From the NCBI GenBank assembly GCA_963757335.1, contig CAVWRJ010000024.1, forward strand, positions 496,001 to 560,000: DNA of 64,000 nucleotides, read 5' to 3'. The DNA comes from DASQPA01 sp963757335. GTDB lineage: Bacteria > Acidobacteriota > Thermoanaerobaculia > Multivoradales > UBA5704. A program made the position numbers and the translations under genes. Numbering within the stretch: the stretch's first letter is position 1; each line of letters starts with the position of its first letter. This document shows, piece by piece, positions 63,372 through 64,000 of the stretch. Below the pieces are notes generated by a model. That model ran no database searches and was not told where the DNA came from. It saw only the letters and a list, made by a program, of their open reading frames with translations.

Positions 63372-64000
63372 ATGAAAGACGGCATCGGGCTCATCATCCG
63401 GACCGAGCAGGAGCTCTACCTGGAGCGGCTCCTCCCGCCGCGCGATCCCATCCTCGCCGAGATGGAGGCGGTGGCGGCGACGGAGGACATCCCGATCTCC
63501 GACCCCGAGGTCGGCCGCCTGCTCGAGGTGCTCGCCCGGGCGAGCGGCGCGCGGACCGTGGTCGAGGTCGGCACCGCCATCGGCTACGGTACCCTCTGCC
63601 TGGCTCGCGGAGCCCCGGAAGCGCGGGTGCTCTCGATCGACACCGATCCCGCGCGGCTCGCCCGGGCCCGCGGCTACCTCGAACGGGCGGGGGTGATGGA
63701 CCGGGTCGAGCTGATCGAGGGACCGGCGCTCGAAGTGCTCCAGCGGCTCCCCGGCCCCATCGACCTCGCCTACGTCGACGCCGTCAAGACGGAGTACCGG
63801 CGCTACCTCGACTTCCTCCTCCCCCGGGTCCGGGTCGGCGGGCTCCTCGTCTTCGACAACCTGCTCTGGAAGGGGCGCGTCGCCGAGCCCCCGGAGGAGG
63901 ACGACCGGGAGGCCGACGCCCTCCGCGCCTTCAACGGCTACCTCCTGATCCACCCCCAGCTCCGGGCCTCCCTCCTGCCCCTGGGGGACGGCGTGGGGCT
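63372..64000 (+). CDS. O-methyltransferase (class I SAM, catechol-type), partial at window end
   Basis: From ATG 63372 the frame runs off the window. The SAM-binding blocks are clear: GARTVVEVGTAIGYGTLCLA (motif I), VLSIDTDPARLARARGYLERAG (acidic loop), IDLAYVDAVKTEYRRYLDFLLPRVRVGGLLVFDNLLWKG (motif post-I to III with the metal-binding DN). This matches bacterial O-methyltransferases of the family 3 (TrmR/caffeoyl-CoA-like) group. Substrate could be a catechol or a tRNA base; it cannot be decided here. Confidence 0.9.
   Translation, partial: MKDGIGLIIRTEQELYLERLLPPRDPILAEMEAVAATEDIPISDPEVGRLLEVLARASGARTVVEVGTAIGYGTLCLARGAPEARVLSIDTDPARLARARGYLERAGVMDRVELIEGPALEVLQRLPGPIDLAYVDAVKTEYRRYLDFLLPRVRVGGLLVFDNLLWKGRVAEPPEEDDREADALRAFNGYLLIHPQLRASLLPLGDGVG

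Overview
The window is a high-GC, densely packed bacterial chromosome segment. TonB-receptor sequence, several lipoprotein signal peptides, a divisome-type LytM factor and a DnaK-Hsp20-HspR operon point to a Gram-negative host. The mix of a TonB receptor, an alkaline-phosphatase-fold protein ending in the tail LENLRSLGYL, a DUF1844 protein and a DUF4388 protein fits Acidobacteriota (perhaps Thermoanaerobaculia). That placement is inference: there is no rRNA or other phylogenetic marker gene here. No tRNA, rRNA or CRISPR array was found.

Layout. 0-3.5 kb: a broken BrnT toxin with an HTH antitoxin, a 21-bp repeat array, and a membrane pentapeptide-repeat protein behind a haem-motif HAMP sensor. 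3.7-13.2 kb: an M24 peptidase, a very large VIT-VWA-TonB-receptor gene (frameshifted), an NYN/LOTUS RNase-like gene coupled to a DHA2 exporter. 13.3-22.2 kb: a second 21-bp array, Phd/VapC, then an accessory island of about 6.4 kb bracketed by ~387-bp direct repeats of the 3' end of a DUF5996 gene. The island carries an integrase remnant, an IS1182-type element with an IS630 element inserted in its terminal CTAG, two secreted proteins of lower GC and an orphan RHH protein. 22.3-32.9 kb: a MoaD/beta-propeller fusion, a cation/proton antiporter, hemolysin III, an NAD-salvage pair (pncB, cysteine hydrolase), a TrpD-like phosphoribosyltransferase coupled to an unrecognised protein, a RibD-type reductase and a nucleotidyltransferase. 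32.9-38.2 kb: GNAT, HepT/MntA, a polytopic membrane protein, a DyP peroxidase and a third repeat array.

38.2-50.1 kb: a phosphoesterase-fold protein, a prolyl oligopeptidase, then an envelope cluster (EnvC-like LytM factor, S41 peptidase homologue, divergent polysaccharide deacetylase) in which both the LytM factor and the S41 protein have lost catalytic residues, followed by a LolCDE/YbbAP-like ABC exporter convergent with it and a GDSL esterase. 50.1-56.0 kb: Xre/RES toxin-antitoxin, MazG, DUF1844, a membrane TPR protein and DUF4388. 56.0-64.0 kb: dnaK-hsp20-hspR with a promoter/operator, a degenerate spore-photolyase-like gene, mutM, udk, a PTPS-III-like pterin enzyme, two envelope proteins and a partial O-methyltransferase.

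Three themes run through the window. Many genes overlap by a few bases (ATGA/GTGA/TTGA junctions and convergent overlaps). Repeats are abundant: three minisatellites with 20-21-bp periods, three copies of a ~90-108-bp palindromic element, and short 3-codon micro-repeats inside coding loops. At least seven otherwise recognisable genes carry single frameshifts, three of them in G/C runs of 6-8, which suggests assembly error or contingency tracts and means that gene boundaries at those sites are provisional.
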